Shown here piece by piece: positions 1 to 10,620 of a stretch of DNA of 64,000 nt. Within the stretch, counting starts at the first letter, position 1; each line of letters begins with the position of its first letter. The translations under genes were made by a program, and so were the position numbers. The notes under the pieces are model-generated. The model saw only the letters and a program-made list of their open reading frames with translations. It did no database searches and was not told the origin of the DNA. The DNA is from Sesamum alatum (lineage: Eukaryota > Streptophyta > Magnoliopsida > Lamiales > Pedaliaceae), in the NCBI GenBank assembly GCA_034509735.1, contig JACGWO010000006.1:10803001-10867000 (forward strand), given 5' to 3'.

Positions 1-489
1 GAGACTGAAGGATCACGTCGATGTACATCTCTCTTTCGAGATCAGCTTGGAGGTCTTTGAGCTTTTCCAAAAGGGATAGTATCATCACTCCATGCTCTTG
101 CACCGACGATCCTTCTATCGTCTTCGCTCCGAAGAATGCCTTCATTGCAGCATATCTAACATGCCGGTCTGGGACCGCATAGACTTGCTACAATCGAAAC
201 ATCATCGAGCCAACATCCTCCAGCCTATCATACTGCTTCAGCATCTCATTATCAATGGATGCTAGTATGATGCTGTAGACCTTCCAGTTGTCATCAAGCC
301 TCTTCTTGAATGTCAAACGTTCTTTGGGCGATGACCCTTTCGGCAAGGTCTGAGGAAAAATCTTATCAAAAATATAAGTCTGGTTCTTTGAAATCTACGA
401 CCATCTTAAGATTTCACAGCCAGGCGTGGTAATATGTTCCATTAGACTTTATTAGTCTCAAGTATAAGGGTTAGTAGATTCTTAGACAT
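1..489 (-). pseudogene. Ty1/copia gag fragment (5' part), broken
   Basis: Read on the minus strand from an ATG at 489, this matches the start of the gag at 24042 in the same window: both begin MSKN, then a run ending ILET. Gag is the capsid protein that packages element RNA in cytoplasmic particles. A stop follows about 17 codons after the ATG, and more stops and frame changes follow. Recognisable later pieces include a segment reading KAFFGAKTIEGSS then VQEHGV, close to KAFFGTKMTEGSF in the other copy. The frame runs off the left edge, so protease, integrase and RT lie outside. It sits downstream of its own leader, PBS and LTR (490-4613), so this is the 5' half of an element inserted on the minus strand. 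Family assignment is firm; the gene is dead. Confidence 0.8.
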
Positions 490-2416
490 CAACAGTTAAA
501 TAGAAAAACATTAAGTAGATTATAACAATATTATGTTCAAGTTAAAACTTGGTCCTTTAGTCATTAACCCCTCCCACTATTTCTACGAAAGTCCATCTCT
601 CTCAAATGGGGTTTCGGGAAACCATTTCCTAGTGGGCTTGGGATCCACAAGCGCAATTCTCCATGCCCCGCTTTTACGATTCACATGGAAAAAAGTCTCG
701 TGGGAGGTATCTAATACTATTCTCAACCGATGAGATTCCCAAGATATTCTGCCTCACCTCTTCACATGATCCCGAGAACTCCAAGCGAATCATGCTACTC
801 GATGTTAGGCTCAACCCATCAACCAAATCATACCTCAACTGTCGCCCCCTACGACTCGTGAGACAGGGAAACAGTGAGTGTACTCTTTGTTCACAACAAC
901 GGTGTAGCTTTCCTCTATTCCAAATGTGCCATGACTCGTGAAACCACACTTGGGTAGTAGTAGCTTCCTCACGACATTACTATGGATAGAAGGCTTGAAC
1001 ATATCAAAACCATTTTAATCCAAGTCCATCATGGGCCTAATATTTTAACTTGATCCAACCAAGTGAGAGTTCGAAATTATAGACCGAGACCTCATCACAT
1101 TAATATTTTGCATGCATAAATATCCAATAATATAAAGCATTTAAATAAATGCATCGCATGCAAGTAAATCTAGCATATCCCTGTTGGATGATCACGAGCC
1201 CAACCTATGTGACCCACTGAGCCTGCAGTGAGTCTAAGGTCTGTCTAGGGTGGTCCCACACTATTACAACAAATTAACCCAATGTCATGCCAATGGGCCT
1301 TGTACTCTACTTGTTTTGCCTTGATGTCTCACCTTGGGCCTCCGTCCAACATAGGCCTCCTTTTTCTCCGTGGGCTTACTTTATTATACATAAAATGTAA
1401 AACCTCACCAAAAAATTCCTAACTACTCTCATTACAAGAGAAATAGAATACATTGGAAATAAAAGGAAAAAGACAAGCCTTAACATCATGAGGCGAAAGT
1501 GGGAGATAATAGTCCCAAAACAAGAGGCACGCAGGCCCCACCCAAAAGGAATTTAAAACCACACCCAGGTCAATGGGCTTCATGATCATCCCTTGTTAAT
1601 CCCATTAACAAAACAAAACATAATTACATATAATATAATCATACTCCAAATAATACAAACCATGTATTAAATAAATGATATCCAATATCATTCCACACAT
1701 AATTAAATGCAAAAAAATACATGTCAATAATACAATTAAAAATAGATTAAAAGAAACCTTGTACAACCCATGTAAATTTTTTTTGTTTAGAAACCATTTT
1801 CAAAATAATATTAGGTAATTTAATTTTAGGAAAAGTCATTCTCAATTAAAATTAAATCAGCCATAAATTAAATATTTCAGAAAAAATATGCAGAATACCA
1901 GAAAATCAAATTTTCTAGAAAAACGGCAAAAAAAACGGCCCAGTCATTCGGCCATGCCGGCCGGCCGCGCGCGCGCACAGGCGTCACTGCATGCGCTGGG
2001 CGCGCGCACACACGCCCAGCGTGCGCGGCCGGCAGCGCCCGTGCGCAGGCCCGCACAGTCGGCAGCGCCCTGCGCATGTGGCTGCTTCGTGCGCCAGCGC
2101 GCCCTGCGCCTGGGCGCGGGCGGCCTACCTGCCGCGGCAGCAGGCAGCCTACTGCCGACTGGCAGCGGCTCCTGCTGTTGCTGTAATTTTTTTTAATTAA
2201 ATTCTGCGCATAAAAAAACTGAAGTAATTCAGAAAATCCAATTTTCTAAAATCACCCAAATATCCATGATTAATCACATAGTTAAACATGGAAATTTCAA
2301 CAAAATAATTATAAAAATTAAAAGCAATAAATACATGCTTTTAAAGCCGATCTAAACACGTTGAACATACTTGAACACGTAAAACATGTAATCCATAGCC
2401 ACATACACCGATCCGG
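490..2416 (-). other. Copia 5' untranslated leader with GC-rich island
   Basis: This is the stretch between the primer-binding site and gag of the minus-strand copia. It contains blocks also found in the leader at 21958-24041: the region near 601-640 pairs with 23870-23895, and a block near 1190-1240 reads on the minus strand as a match to GATCATCCAACAGGG at about 23292-23306. Its centre (about 1935-2190) is extremely GC-rich with CGCGCG runs, in strongly AT-rich surroundings. Open frames through this island exist on both strands, but they are compositional and I do not call them genes. The leader may be structural or regulatory RNA. Confidence 0.65.
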
Positions 2417-2428
2417 GCTCTGATACCA
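2417..2428 (-). other. Primer-binding site, initiator-Met tRNA type
   Basis: On the minus strand this reads TGGTATCAGAGC, the standard plant retrotransposon PBS complementary to the 3' end of initiator methionine tRNA. It lies two bases after the LTR end and fixes the element's orientation. Confidence 0.92.
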
Positions 2429-2430
2429 CT

Positions 2431-4613
2431 TGAAATGAAGCGGATCAACGCGGCGGAAGCGCGGTGGAGATAAAATTTGCGGAATAAAAGAATTTAAATC
2501 GCGTTCAAGGGGTGTTCCCTTGAACGTTCCCGGGCTATCGGTGTATAAACGCAGAATATAAACATATATAAAATAAATAAGCGTTCGTGGCTATAGAATA
2601 AAGAAGAAACCGAGAGCATAAATATAAATCGGAATACCTTTCTTGATTTTGTATTTTGATCGGCTACACGCATTGACTCCTCCCAACGTTCATCCACGTG
2701 AGGTCCCAACGTAAAGACCCTCTAACATAGTCCACACCACACCGGGAGAGATCTGGTTTTTCTTGCTAGAGAAAAAACGGATCTAGAGGATGAAATCAAA
2801 GAAGAGATTACACTATCAAATTAGCGTTCCTTCTTGATCTTACTTTGTCCTTCAATTGATCATAGATCAATGAAGCAACAGAGAGGATTTTGAAGTAGAG
2901 AGAGTGTATGGAGAGTTTTCATCTTTTTCCTAGAAAAAGATGAATAATGAAATTCATCTTCTATAGGTGTTAGTACATACTCATATATATACATAATTAA
3001 TGTGATTATTGGAATGTGTCTAGGTTCATCCAAGGATGTCTAGATACATCCCAATCAATCACCATCAATTCTCCAATCAAGCCTACCATCTTTTAAGGTA
3101 TGATCAAATCATACCAAAAGGGAAGGGCTTGATTGGAGTTGATTTCTCTCTTACTAAAAGAGACAAGTCAACTAACACCTAGTATCCAACATGATCGATT
3201 TTTGCTCCCTCGAAGGTGGCAATTTTCAGCCATGCTTATTTAGGGAAGAAGTCCAACTTCTTCCTATTTTATAAATGGAATTAACACACCTCTCGGGTCA
3301 AAATTTAACGCACCGGGTTCTACCGTAATCCAATTACGACGAACTCAAAATTAAATTAAATTTAATATGATGTCCACTTAAATAATTCCCGTTGATCTTT
3401 TAATCCAATTAAAAGATCCAATATCTCAACTTTCCATATTAATCGGTAAATCCTATTTACCGATTAAACGAGGGCCCAATACAATATTGGCCCGTCCATC
3501 CAATGGACAATCCCTTAAGTAATCCAATTACGTATCACCCCCTGAAATTGACTCCAAGTCAATTCCTTCATCTCCTCGGTCATTTGTGTGTGACCCTTTA
3601 GGTTCACCCTCAGCTAGACTTGGGCTCGTGTCCAACAGGAGTCCGTTACCATGGGTGGCCGTCTAGCAATAGTCCATGACACCAGAGACTAGGTGAATGT
3701 TGGCGTGAACATTTAGGCGCCGATTCTGTATGGGTACGGTCCTATTATTGACCGTCTCCCGGCCTTAGTCTAGGGTATGGAATTGGGCGTCGGTTCACAT
3801 CCTTGACTAGGCAACTATGCTTCATACCCGAGATGCGTTTACTCTATCGATCGACGTAGGAAACCCTTTCCTACTCAATCAATTGCTATGGCCATAGACT
3901 TTCAGAGTCTAAACCATCTCAGAGTGCATAGGAGACATCACCGTCATGTACTGACAGAGGACAAATCCTATCTTGGAATCCACCGTCCTCGCTACATACT
4001 CCAACTGCACTGGACAAGGCTTATAATGACCATCTTACAGAATGATCACCTCTCGCCAGATCCAAGATACAATCTTCATATGCACGTGACTGCCATGATT
4101 CCTCAAGTCCGAGGACTAATCCCGTACTATCAGAACCGGGAATTCCAGTCATACCGACCAAGCCTCCAAGGCTTTCATATGACGATTCCCGCGAGTCACT
4201 TTAGTCAGTCGACCACCTTGTCAAATAACCCACTAAAATTGCATAGACGACCTTCGTCTGTCGCTGATGAAACTCGGTATTCACCCAGTGAATGCAATAC
4301 TTAGTGCAAGTCTCAATAGGACACTCGATGCCCAGTCTCGAGGTCTCGACTTGAAATGTTTTAGACCAACCCTCAGAAGTTGGTTTCATAGCCGCCATCC
4401 AATGCGCAACCCAACTACATGGGTTATCCAATTGGTCTGTGGGAATTTGTTGTGACGTTGAAACACCGTTCAACGTTAGTAGTAAGCACAACAAACACAG
4501 TGCCAGTGATGAATACTTACTCTATTCATCAGGATAATATTGTATTAATAAAGATTGATGAATAGTTCCCAAAACTGCCAATCCAATTGGCTTTCTGGTC
4601 ACCTATTCTAACA
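2431..4613 (-). repeat. Copia 5' LTR, subfamily B, minus strand
   Basis: The LTR starts on the minus strand with TGTTAGAATAGGTGACC at 4613 and ends in ...CATTTCA at 2431, next to the PBS. It is 2183 bp. It matches the plus-strand LTR at 28478-30468 over long blocks, for example the segment at about 3590-3780 against 29080-29300. LTRs carry the promoter and polyadenylation signals and the integrase-recognised ends. It abuts Tat-element pol sequence at 4614, so this copia inserted into a Tat element. Open frames inside the LTR (such as 2494-2709 and 3888-4304) are chance frames. Confidence 0.88.
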
Positions 4614-4618
4614 AAATC

Positions 4619-5430
4619 ACCATTGATGAGTTGAAAGAAGTCAATCTAGGTGATGTCGAAGATCCCCAACCAATTTACACAAGCGCCTCTCTAACCCCGG
4701 AAGAAGATGAGGCTTATGTCGCGCTACTTCATGAGTATAAAGACGTGTTTGCATGGTCATGCAAAGAAATGTCTGGGCTAGATCCAAAAGTAGCTATGCA
4801 CCACTTATCTGTAAAGAAAGAGGCTTGTCCTGTCAAACAAGCTCAACGTAGGTTTCGACCTGAGTTGATCTCGTTGATTGAATGCAAGGTAAACAAACTC
4901 ATTGAAGTCGGTTTTATTCAAGAAGTCAAGTATCCTACGTCGATTTCCAGCATCATGCCCGTGAGAAAGAAGAATGGGCAGATACGAGTGTGTGTTGACT
5001 TCAAGGACTTGAATAATGCATGTCCCAAAGACGACTTCCCATTACCTATCGCCGAGTTAATGATAGACGCCACTACGGGTCATGAAGCCCTATCTTTCAT
5101 GGATGGATCATCCAGATATAATCAAATACGTATGGCATCAGCGGATGAGGAATTGACAGCATTTCGCACTCCTAAAAGGTATATATTGCTACAAAGTCAT
5201 GCATTTCGGATTAAAAAATGCTGGCGTCACATATCAAAGGGCGATTCAAAAGATCTTTGACGACATGCTCAACAAGAATGTAGAATGCTATGTTGATGAC
5301 TTGGTAGTGAAGTCAAAGAAACGAGGGGATCATCTTCACGACTTAAGGAAGGTCTTTGAACGTTTGAGGAGATACCAGCTAAGAATCCCTCCAAATGTGC
5401 ATTCGGGGTAACATCCGAAAAGTTTCTTGG
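4619..5430 (+). pseudogene. Tat element 1 reverse transcriptase
   Basis: The frame opens directly at the copia insertion point. It shows the Tat pre-RT region (DVFAWSCKEMSGLDPKVAMH), RT block 1 (the MPVRKKNGQIRVCVDFKDLN run, about residues 118-137), the block around LSFMDGSSRYNQI, then a frame change near 5185. The next frame has FGLKNAGVTYQRA and the catalytic YVDDLVV motif, where YVDD supplies two of the three metal-binding aspartates. RT copies element RNA into DNA in cytoplasmic particles. The frameshift sits between the palm's DGSS block and the YVDD block and splits the enzyme in two. Assignment is secure; function is lost. Confidence 0.9.
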
Positions 5431-6160
5431 GTTCATCGTCCGCCAACGGGGTATAGAAATTGAGCAAGCCAAGATCGATGCTATTTTAAGAATACCAAAA
5501 CCTCGAAACATCCATGAGCTCAAGAGTTTTCAAGGAAAGCTCGCGTATCTTTGGAGATTCATTTCATATCTAGCAGGCCGTTGTCAACTATTCAGTCGCC
5601 TAATGAAGAAAGAAGTGTCCTTCGAATGGGATGAGGCTTGTGATAAAGCATTCAGGAGCATAAAATCCTACCTAATGAAGCCTCCGGTGTTGGTTGCACC
5701 CGTCCCCGGATGCCTCTTAATTTTGTGCGTCGCTGCTCAAGAGCGCTCCGTAGGAATCTTACTTGCCCAGAAAAATAATGAGGGGAAAGAGAATGCTTTA
5801 TACTATTTAAGCAAAATGATGACACCAAACGAGCTCAATTATTCACCTATCAAAAAGCTATGTTTGGCGCTCATCTTCGCAATCCAGAAGCTGAAGAATT
5901 ACTTTCAATCACACAACGTCCACCTAGTCTCAAAAGCAAACCCTCTCAAATATGTCATAGCAAAGCCAGTGCTGTCAGATAGACTCGCAAGATGGTATCT
6001 TCAGCTGCAGCAATTTGAGATCACATACGTTCTTCAAAAGGCTGTGAAGGGACAAGTTTTAGTAGACTTTCTAGCCGATCACCCCATGCCTGTTGAGTGG
6101 AAATTGTCTGATGACTTGCCTGACGAAGATTTCCTTCTAATTGAAGTTACGCCTCCCTGA
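5431..6160 (+). pseudogene. Tat element 1 RT connection and first RNase H
   Basis: The early part (about 5430-5600) carries the RT thumb/connection, including the KFLGFIV-type segment and a QSFQGKL-like stretch. From 5603 an open frame of 185 codons gives the retroviral-type RNase H with FEWDEACDKAF, then ALYYLSKMMTPNELNYSPIKK and the LARWYLQLQQFEI region typical of Ty3 elements. The usual early DAS catalytic segment reads LILCVAAQERSVG, so a first catalytic aspartate appears lost. The domain would degrade RNA in RNA:DNA hybrids. It ends at a stop just before the second RNase H. Confidence 0.82.
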
Positions 6161-6162
6161 AA

Positions 6163-6560
6163 AATGTACTTTGATGGAGCTGCCCATAGAGAATGAGCCG
6201 GGGCTAGGGTTGTGTTTGTCACATTTGAAGGGGAAGTCTTGCCTTATTCCTTCACTTTAACCCAGAATTGTTCAAATAATATGGCGGAATATCAAGCTTT
6301 AATCCTCATATTGGAAATGGCAGTTGACATAAAGCAACGACACCTCAAAGTATACGGAGACTCTCAGTTAGTGATCATCAACTCCTCGGTTTCTACGAAG
6401 TCAAAAAGTCTGAGTTGCTTCCATACTATGACCACACAAGAAGGCTGATAAGATGTCTAGGAGATGTAGAACTTGAGCACCTGCCGAGAAAGATTAATAA
6501 ACAAGCTAATGCATTGGCCAAGCTTGCTTCAACCCTCTCGATGACCGATAAGGAAACACA
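6163..6560 (+). pseudogene. Tat element 1 second (archaeal-type) RNase H
   Basis: The signature of the extra RNase H is present: MYFDGAAHRE (first Asp), NNMAEYQALI (Glu), YGDSQLVI (second Asp), and KINKQANALAKLAS at the end. This second domain is diagnostic of the Tat lineage. A TGA at 6194-6196 replaces an expected Gly or similar codon, and a frame change near 6375 splits the YGDSQ segment from the LLPYYDHTRRLIRCLGDVE segment. The end grades into a linker that leads to the integrase. Confidence 0.85.
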
Positions 6561-6839
6561 CATACCGATATGTAAGAATTGGGTCATACCACTGGGCTTC
6601 AGTGATGATGAGGATGACACATTCCAAGAAGAAGAAATAATGTTATGGAGGTTTTCGAAATTGAAGAGGAAGATTGGCGACAATCGCTCATTGACTACTT
6701 GAAGTACAAGAAGTTACCGGACGATCTATGATGAAGGGCCGAAATTCGGCGCCGGGCGTCTCGCTTCATCTACTTCAAAGACACGCTCTATAGATGCTCT
6801 TTTGATGGTATTTTCTTACGCTGCCTAAATTATGATTAG

Positions 6840-7918
6840 CAAATACAAGCTATGGAAGAAGCCCACTCTGGAGTTTCTGGTGCTCACCAATCCAGACCAA
6901 AGCTGCACTTTCGTATAAAAAGGATGGGTTATTACTGGCCTACAATGGTTAAGGATTGGATGGACTACGTAAGGAGATGCCAAGCCTGTCAAATTAACTC
7001 CAATCTTATCCACCAACCACCTGAGCCATTGCACCCTACTGTGGCTTCGTGGCCCTTCGATGCTTGGGGTTTGGATGTTGTGGACCCATAACAAAGTCCT
7101 CCGGTGGTCACTTATATATCTTGGCAGGAACAGACTATTTCTCTAAATGGGCTGAAGCAATCCCCCTCAAAGAAGTGAAGAAAGAGAATGTTGTTGATTT
7201 CATCCGTACACACATGATATATCACTACGGAGTGCCCAGGTATATCATCACTGATAATGGAAAACCCTTCTGTAGCAGCTTGATAGACAAATTGTGTCAG
7301 AAGTTTGGATTCAAGCAAAGAAACTCTTCTATGTACTATGCCGCTGCCAACGGCCTTGCTGAAACTTTTAACAAAACTTTGTGCAGCCTATTGAAGAAAG
7401 TGGTGACCAACTCAAAGCGGGATTGGTACGAAAGAATTGGAGAAGCTCTATGGGCATATAGAACCACTGTCAAAACGCCTACGCAAGCAACTCCTTATGC
7501 CCTGGTTTATGGAGTAGAGGCAGTCCTCCCGCTTGAGCAACAAATTCCTTCATTGAGGATAGCAATACAAGAAGATCTTACTAAAGAAGAAAATGCTCGA
7601 ATACGGCTTGAAGAGCTAGAAGCTGTCGATGAGAAAAGATTGGAAGCACATCAAAGGCTCGAGTGTTATCAAGCTCGATTATCCAAAGCGTTCAATAAGA
7701 AGGTTCGCCTACGCTCTTTTCAAGTTGGTGATCTAGTACTCGCAGTAAGGAGGCCTATAATCACAACGCATCGAACGGGCAATAAATTCTTGCCAAAATG
7801 GGATGGCCCGTATGTCGTCAACGAGGATTACACAAATGGTGCACATAAGTTGGTTGCTGAAGACGGCCTAAGGATGGGCCCGATAAACGAAAAGTTCTTG
7901 AAGCGGTATTACGCCTGA
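6840..7918 (+). pseudogene. Tat element 1 integrase, nearly intact
   Basis: An HHCC zinc finger starts near 6855 (HSGVSGAHQ then CQACQ). The catalytic core follows a frame change around 7085: D in GTDYFSKWAEA, D in ITDNGKPFCSS, and E in NGLAETFNKTL give the D-D-35-E triad. A GPY/F-type C-terminal segment (FQVGDLVLAVRRP, then KWDGPYVV) precedes the stop at 7916-7918. Integrase inserts element cDNA into chromosomes. From 7049 the frame is open for 289 codons, making this the best preserved protein of the element. The single frame break between finger and core inactivates it unless it is an assembly error. Confidence 0.9.
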
Positions 7919-8004
7919 AAAAAAAAAGACAAAAAAAAGGAAAAACAAAAAAAGAGAAGAAACAAAAAAAAACTCAAAAAAAAAAGAAAAAAAGAAAAAA
8001 AAGA
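7919..8004 (+). repeat. A-rich purine tract after pol
   Basis: Immediately after the pol stop lies about 85 bases of A-rich purine sequence (AAAAAAAAGACAAAAAAAAG and similar). It could be an internal polypurine tract, or simply the low-complexity spacer between pol and the antisense ORF. On the minus strand it would be a T-rich stretch just beyond the coiled-coil frame. Confidence 0.5.
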
Positions 8005-8317
8005 GCTCCTGGCCCGCATGAGTATAAACTGTGAACGATCCTTCCCTCTCCAAACAAATATTTTGTACTCTTGAACTACGAATTGACTTGATCCTGTTGA
8101 TGAGGTACGTAGGCAACTTAGATATTCTAAGTTCAATCATAACATTTAAATGAACTTTATTTCTCATATGAAGTCATATTCGAACATGCTCAAAGATTGC
8201 AAGATAGAAAGAAAAGAAAAGGCTTCTATTACGTAATCTCGAAAATGTTGGAGTTCATGACTTGGAACAAAAGAAAAAGGAGTCAAATGCAACAAAATAA
8301 AAGGTCCTAAGCAAATC

Positions 8318-8746
8318 TCAAGCACATGGACTCAAGTCCTTCAACTCTTCCTTGAGGGCTTCCAAATTTGTTCTTGAAGCCTCCAAACTCGCAACTACTT
8401 CATCGTTGAGGGGGTTGGTATTCTCAAGCACTGCGATTTCTTCCACAATTTCACGAACTCCGACTTGGGCACTATGAAAAAGTTGATTTTTTTCCTTCAA
8501 AATAGCACTCAAGTTATTCCTTTGCTCTTTCAAATCCGCAAGCTCCTTCCCAACACACTTCAACTTGTCCATAGCGCGGGCCTCTTGAAGATGATCATTG
8601 GCATCCTTTAACTGCCGCTCAAAAAGATCTTTGGATAACCTTTCAGAAGATGACGACCTCGCCTCGTCATAAGCAGCGGCCTTGGCAAAGAATGTGTTCA
8701 TCGATTCTTCCACGTTTGAGATATCAAAGTTCTGAAAGCTCTTCAT
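8318..8746 (-). CDS. Antisense coiled-coil ORF of Tat element 1
   Basis: An open frame of 142 codons on the strand opposite pol. The protein is charged and heptad-rich: KDLFERQLKDANDHLQEARA, then LKEQRNNLSAILKEKNQL and SLEASRTNLEALKEELKDL. It has no catalytic motif. Position and strand suggest it is the C-terminal part of the antisense product whose front half is the plant-mobile-domain frame at 9267-10259, with the Lys/Arg/Ser linker at about 9241-8815 between. Antisense ORFs downstream of pol are known in Tat elements such as Retand; their role is unknown. It is listed as CDS because the frame is open, but expression is unproven. Confidence 0.55.
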   Translation of the reverse strand: MKSFQNFDISNVEESMNTFFAKAAAYDEARSSSSERLSKDLFERQLKDANDHLQEARAMDKLKCVGKELADLKEQRNNLSAILKEKNQLFHSAQVGVREIVEEIAVLENTNPLNDEVVASLEASRTNLEALKEELKDLSPCA

Positions 8747-9266
8747 AGATTCAAGAACGAACTAAATTTCGTCTTTAATTGATGCGATAAAATCAATTGG
8801 GGTTTTTGATATCTTCACGAGAAGATCACGCCATAGCTTTTGAAGGAACTCATTTTGATGATTAAGAACAAACCTCTCGCCTTCAAATACCGACACCGCA
8901 ACTTTACAAGAGGGTTATTTTCTCTTAAGCCCCGTTCCAAGAGGACGGGTCGTAGCCAACAAGTTAGACCCAAGAGTCGACCTTTGGGTGTCTTGGGAAG
9001 TTTCATCATCTTCAACGGCTAAGACTTCATCTTCGAGCTATGATAATGCATCAACTAAAGTTAGAAACAAACAAAAAAAAAATCTTATCACAAAAAAAAT
9101 AATAAGAAAAAAAATAACCTCCTTGACAAAATTCAACATTGATGGTTCATGACTTGATCCTTCACCATCAACGTCGATGTTTATTGGTTTCGAAATCCCT
9201 TTTCGGCCTCTTCCAATGACGATTAGGGTTGCTACTCCCACTTACTTCCAAGGAACGAGGAGCACT

Positions 9267-10259
9267 TTACTTCTTATTCACTTCAAGGGCTTCGACCACT
9301 TGAGAATTTCGCTTAGGAGGGGAAGTAGTTGGTTTGCGAGGTTGATCTTGGGCGACTCCTTCACCACACTTCTTGCCCTTTGGAGAAGCTTCACTTGGGC
9401 CTAAGGCAAGCAACTTTGCCACATTTTCTTCAAAGTAGCTACCGTGAACTCCGAGCCACCACCTTTTGTACACCTCAGAGGAGAACTTCTTCATATTTGG
9501 GGGCATAGGAGGGAACAACACTTTTTCCATGGTCTTGGACAAAATGCACAAGCGCCAATAACGGATTACACCTTCTAAGGAGGCTTTGCGAACGTCTTGC
9601 GAAAGAATCCCCGACACTTCTTGGAAGAAACCAAATTGACGACTAAATCGATGAGGGCTATAGGGCTCGCCAATGAAATGATCGCCTTGCTGCAGAGGAA
9701 GGTAGTTTGAACGGACGGCCATGAAATAAGTTTCTTCAGGTTCTGTGGCCTGCCCGTCGTCTGTATTTCGTCGGAGGGGGCTCGCAGTATTTCGTCGCCC
9801 TTCTAAGCCAAAACTTGACCCATTTGTCGATAGGAACTTGAGAGGATTGGCCATTATTTTTATTTTTCGAAGCAAATGGTAAGCGTGGAGTAGGAATTTG
9901 CAAGAACGAGGCACAAGTCTCCATCCTGTCTCGTCAACCCTGTTAAGCTCCTTGGCACTTGGGACGACTTCGTCGTAAAGGAGTCCAGCCATAGAAAGTC
10001 CGGCAAGGGTATGCACGTCCCACAACGAGATAGACAACTCTCCGAAGGATGTCAAAAGAGTGTTAGTGGATGGGCACCACGCTTCACAGAACGCCTTGAC
10101 GATGTCGGAAATGCGGTCGTAAGTGAACAGTGAGGTGTATATGACATCATATACTTGAGCTGCAACTAGCTTGTCCTCGCATCGGCTGAGTACGTCTTCC
10201 GTCCACTCCCAAACTCCTTTGATGTAGCGGAACTCGCCGCCAAAGTGAATGTTGTCACC
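9267..10259 (-). pseudogene. Antisense plant-mobile-domain ORF of Tat element 1
   Basis: On the minus strand the frame is open from just after a TAG at 10260-10262 to 9267. It contains the mobile-domain hallmark: FCEAWCPSTNTLLTSFGELS then ISLWDVHTLAGLSMAG. This matches the plant mobile domain (aminotransferase-like, PMD) signature of a Trp-rich block, then GE-(I/L)-(S/T)-(I/L)-x-L-x-DV and a GLP/GLS-x-x-G turn. The C-terminal part is Lys/Ser/Pro-rich (KPTTSPPKRNSQV). PMD proteins occur in transposons and in host silencing factors such as MAIL1. A PMD frame antisense to pol fits Tat elements. The TAG at 10260 suggests decay; a start at 10055 would drop part of the domain. Domain call is good, function is unknown. 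Confidence 0.65.
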
Positions 10260-10391
10260 CTACTTGGCTTTTCGTTCAATGATGCAACGGTTTAACGTCG
10301 GTAGAAAACTTGGTTCTTCATAATAACGGTGATGGGTCGCTTGTAGAGACCACACCTTGGAAGCCTTGCTCAATGAAACTTCTCAAGACCA

Positions 10392-10616
10392 TTAATCCGT
10401 GTGAAGTGGATGCGTCAATCTCGGCCATTGCTTAACATATCGACCGATGAGAGGAGCGTGAGTGGTCAAAATTGTCCCTTTCTCCACGTGATGACTTTCA
10501 TCGTCAAGAATGACCAAGTTTTGTTGACCGGAGGGAAGAGACTTATTTTTGAAGTAAACCATGTTGCAAGCTATCAAAACAAGCAGGGAAGATCTAATTG
10601 AGTTAGTAATACACAT
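10392..10616 (-). pseudogene. N-terminal piece of the antisense mobile-domain ORF
   Basis: A 74-codon minus-strand frame just upstream (in antisense sense) of the mobile-domain frame. It has MVYFKNKSLPSGQQNLVILDD and ends GRYVKQWPRLTHPLHTD. Continuing past its end, the same strand reads VLRSFIEQGFQGVV-like sequence, giving an uninterrupted antisense coding feel to about 10330. It probably encodes the start of the same protein, in a different frame because of an indel or an intron. The role is not recognisable on its own. Confidence 0.4.
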
Positions 10617-10620
10617 ATAT

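Larger units (their letters stand above)
4614..10620 (+). mobile_element. Ty3/gypsy Tat-lineage element 1 (5' truncated)
   Basis: Domain order RT, RNase H, a second archaeal-type RNase H, integrase, then an antisense ORF is the Tat-lineage (Ogre/Retand-like) plan. Gag, protease and the start of pol are missing from the window because the minus-strand copia inserted at 4613/4614; that half should lie to the left. Pol has frameshifts near 5185 and 6375 and scattered stops, so the copy is dead. I could not place the 3' LTR. A 14-base G run at 11076-11089 is the only PPT-like candidate, but no convincing LTR follows it. The right border is therefore the end of the antisense ORF and is approximate. 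Confidence 0.8.

Noticed and set aside
1877..2200. Three overlapping open frames near 1.9-2.2 kb
   Set aside because: Same GC-rich island on the other copia; composition artefact.
2494..4494. Open frames at 2494-2709, 3888-4304 and 4201-4494
   Set aside because: They lie inside a copia LTR that is repeated elsewhere in the window without these frames being kept.
8815..9015. A separate 66-codon minus-strand gene
   Set aside because: More likely the linker between the mobile-domain and coiled-coil parts of one antisense product.
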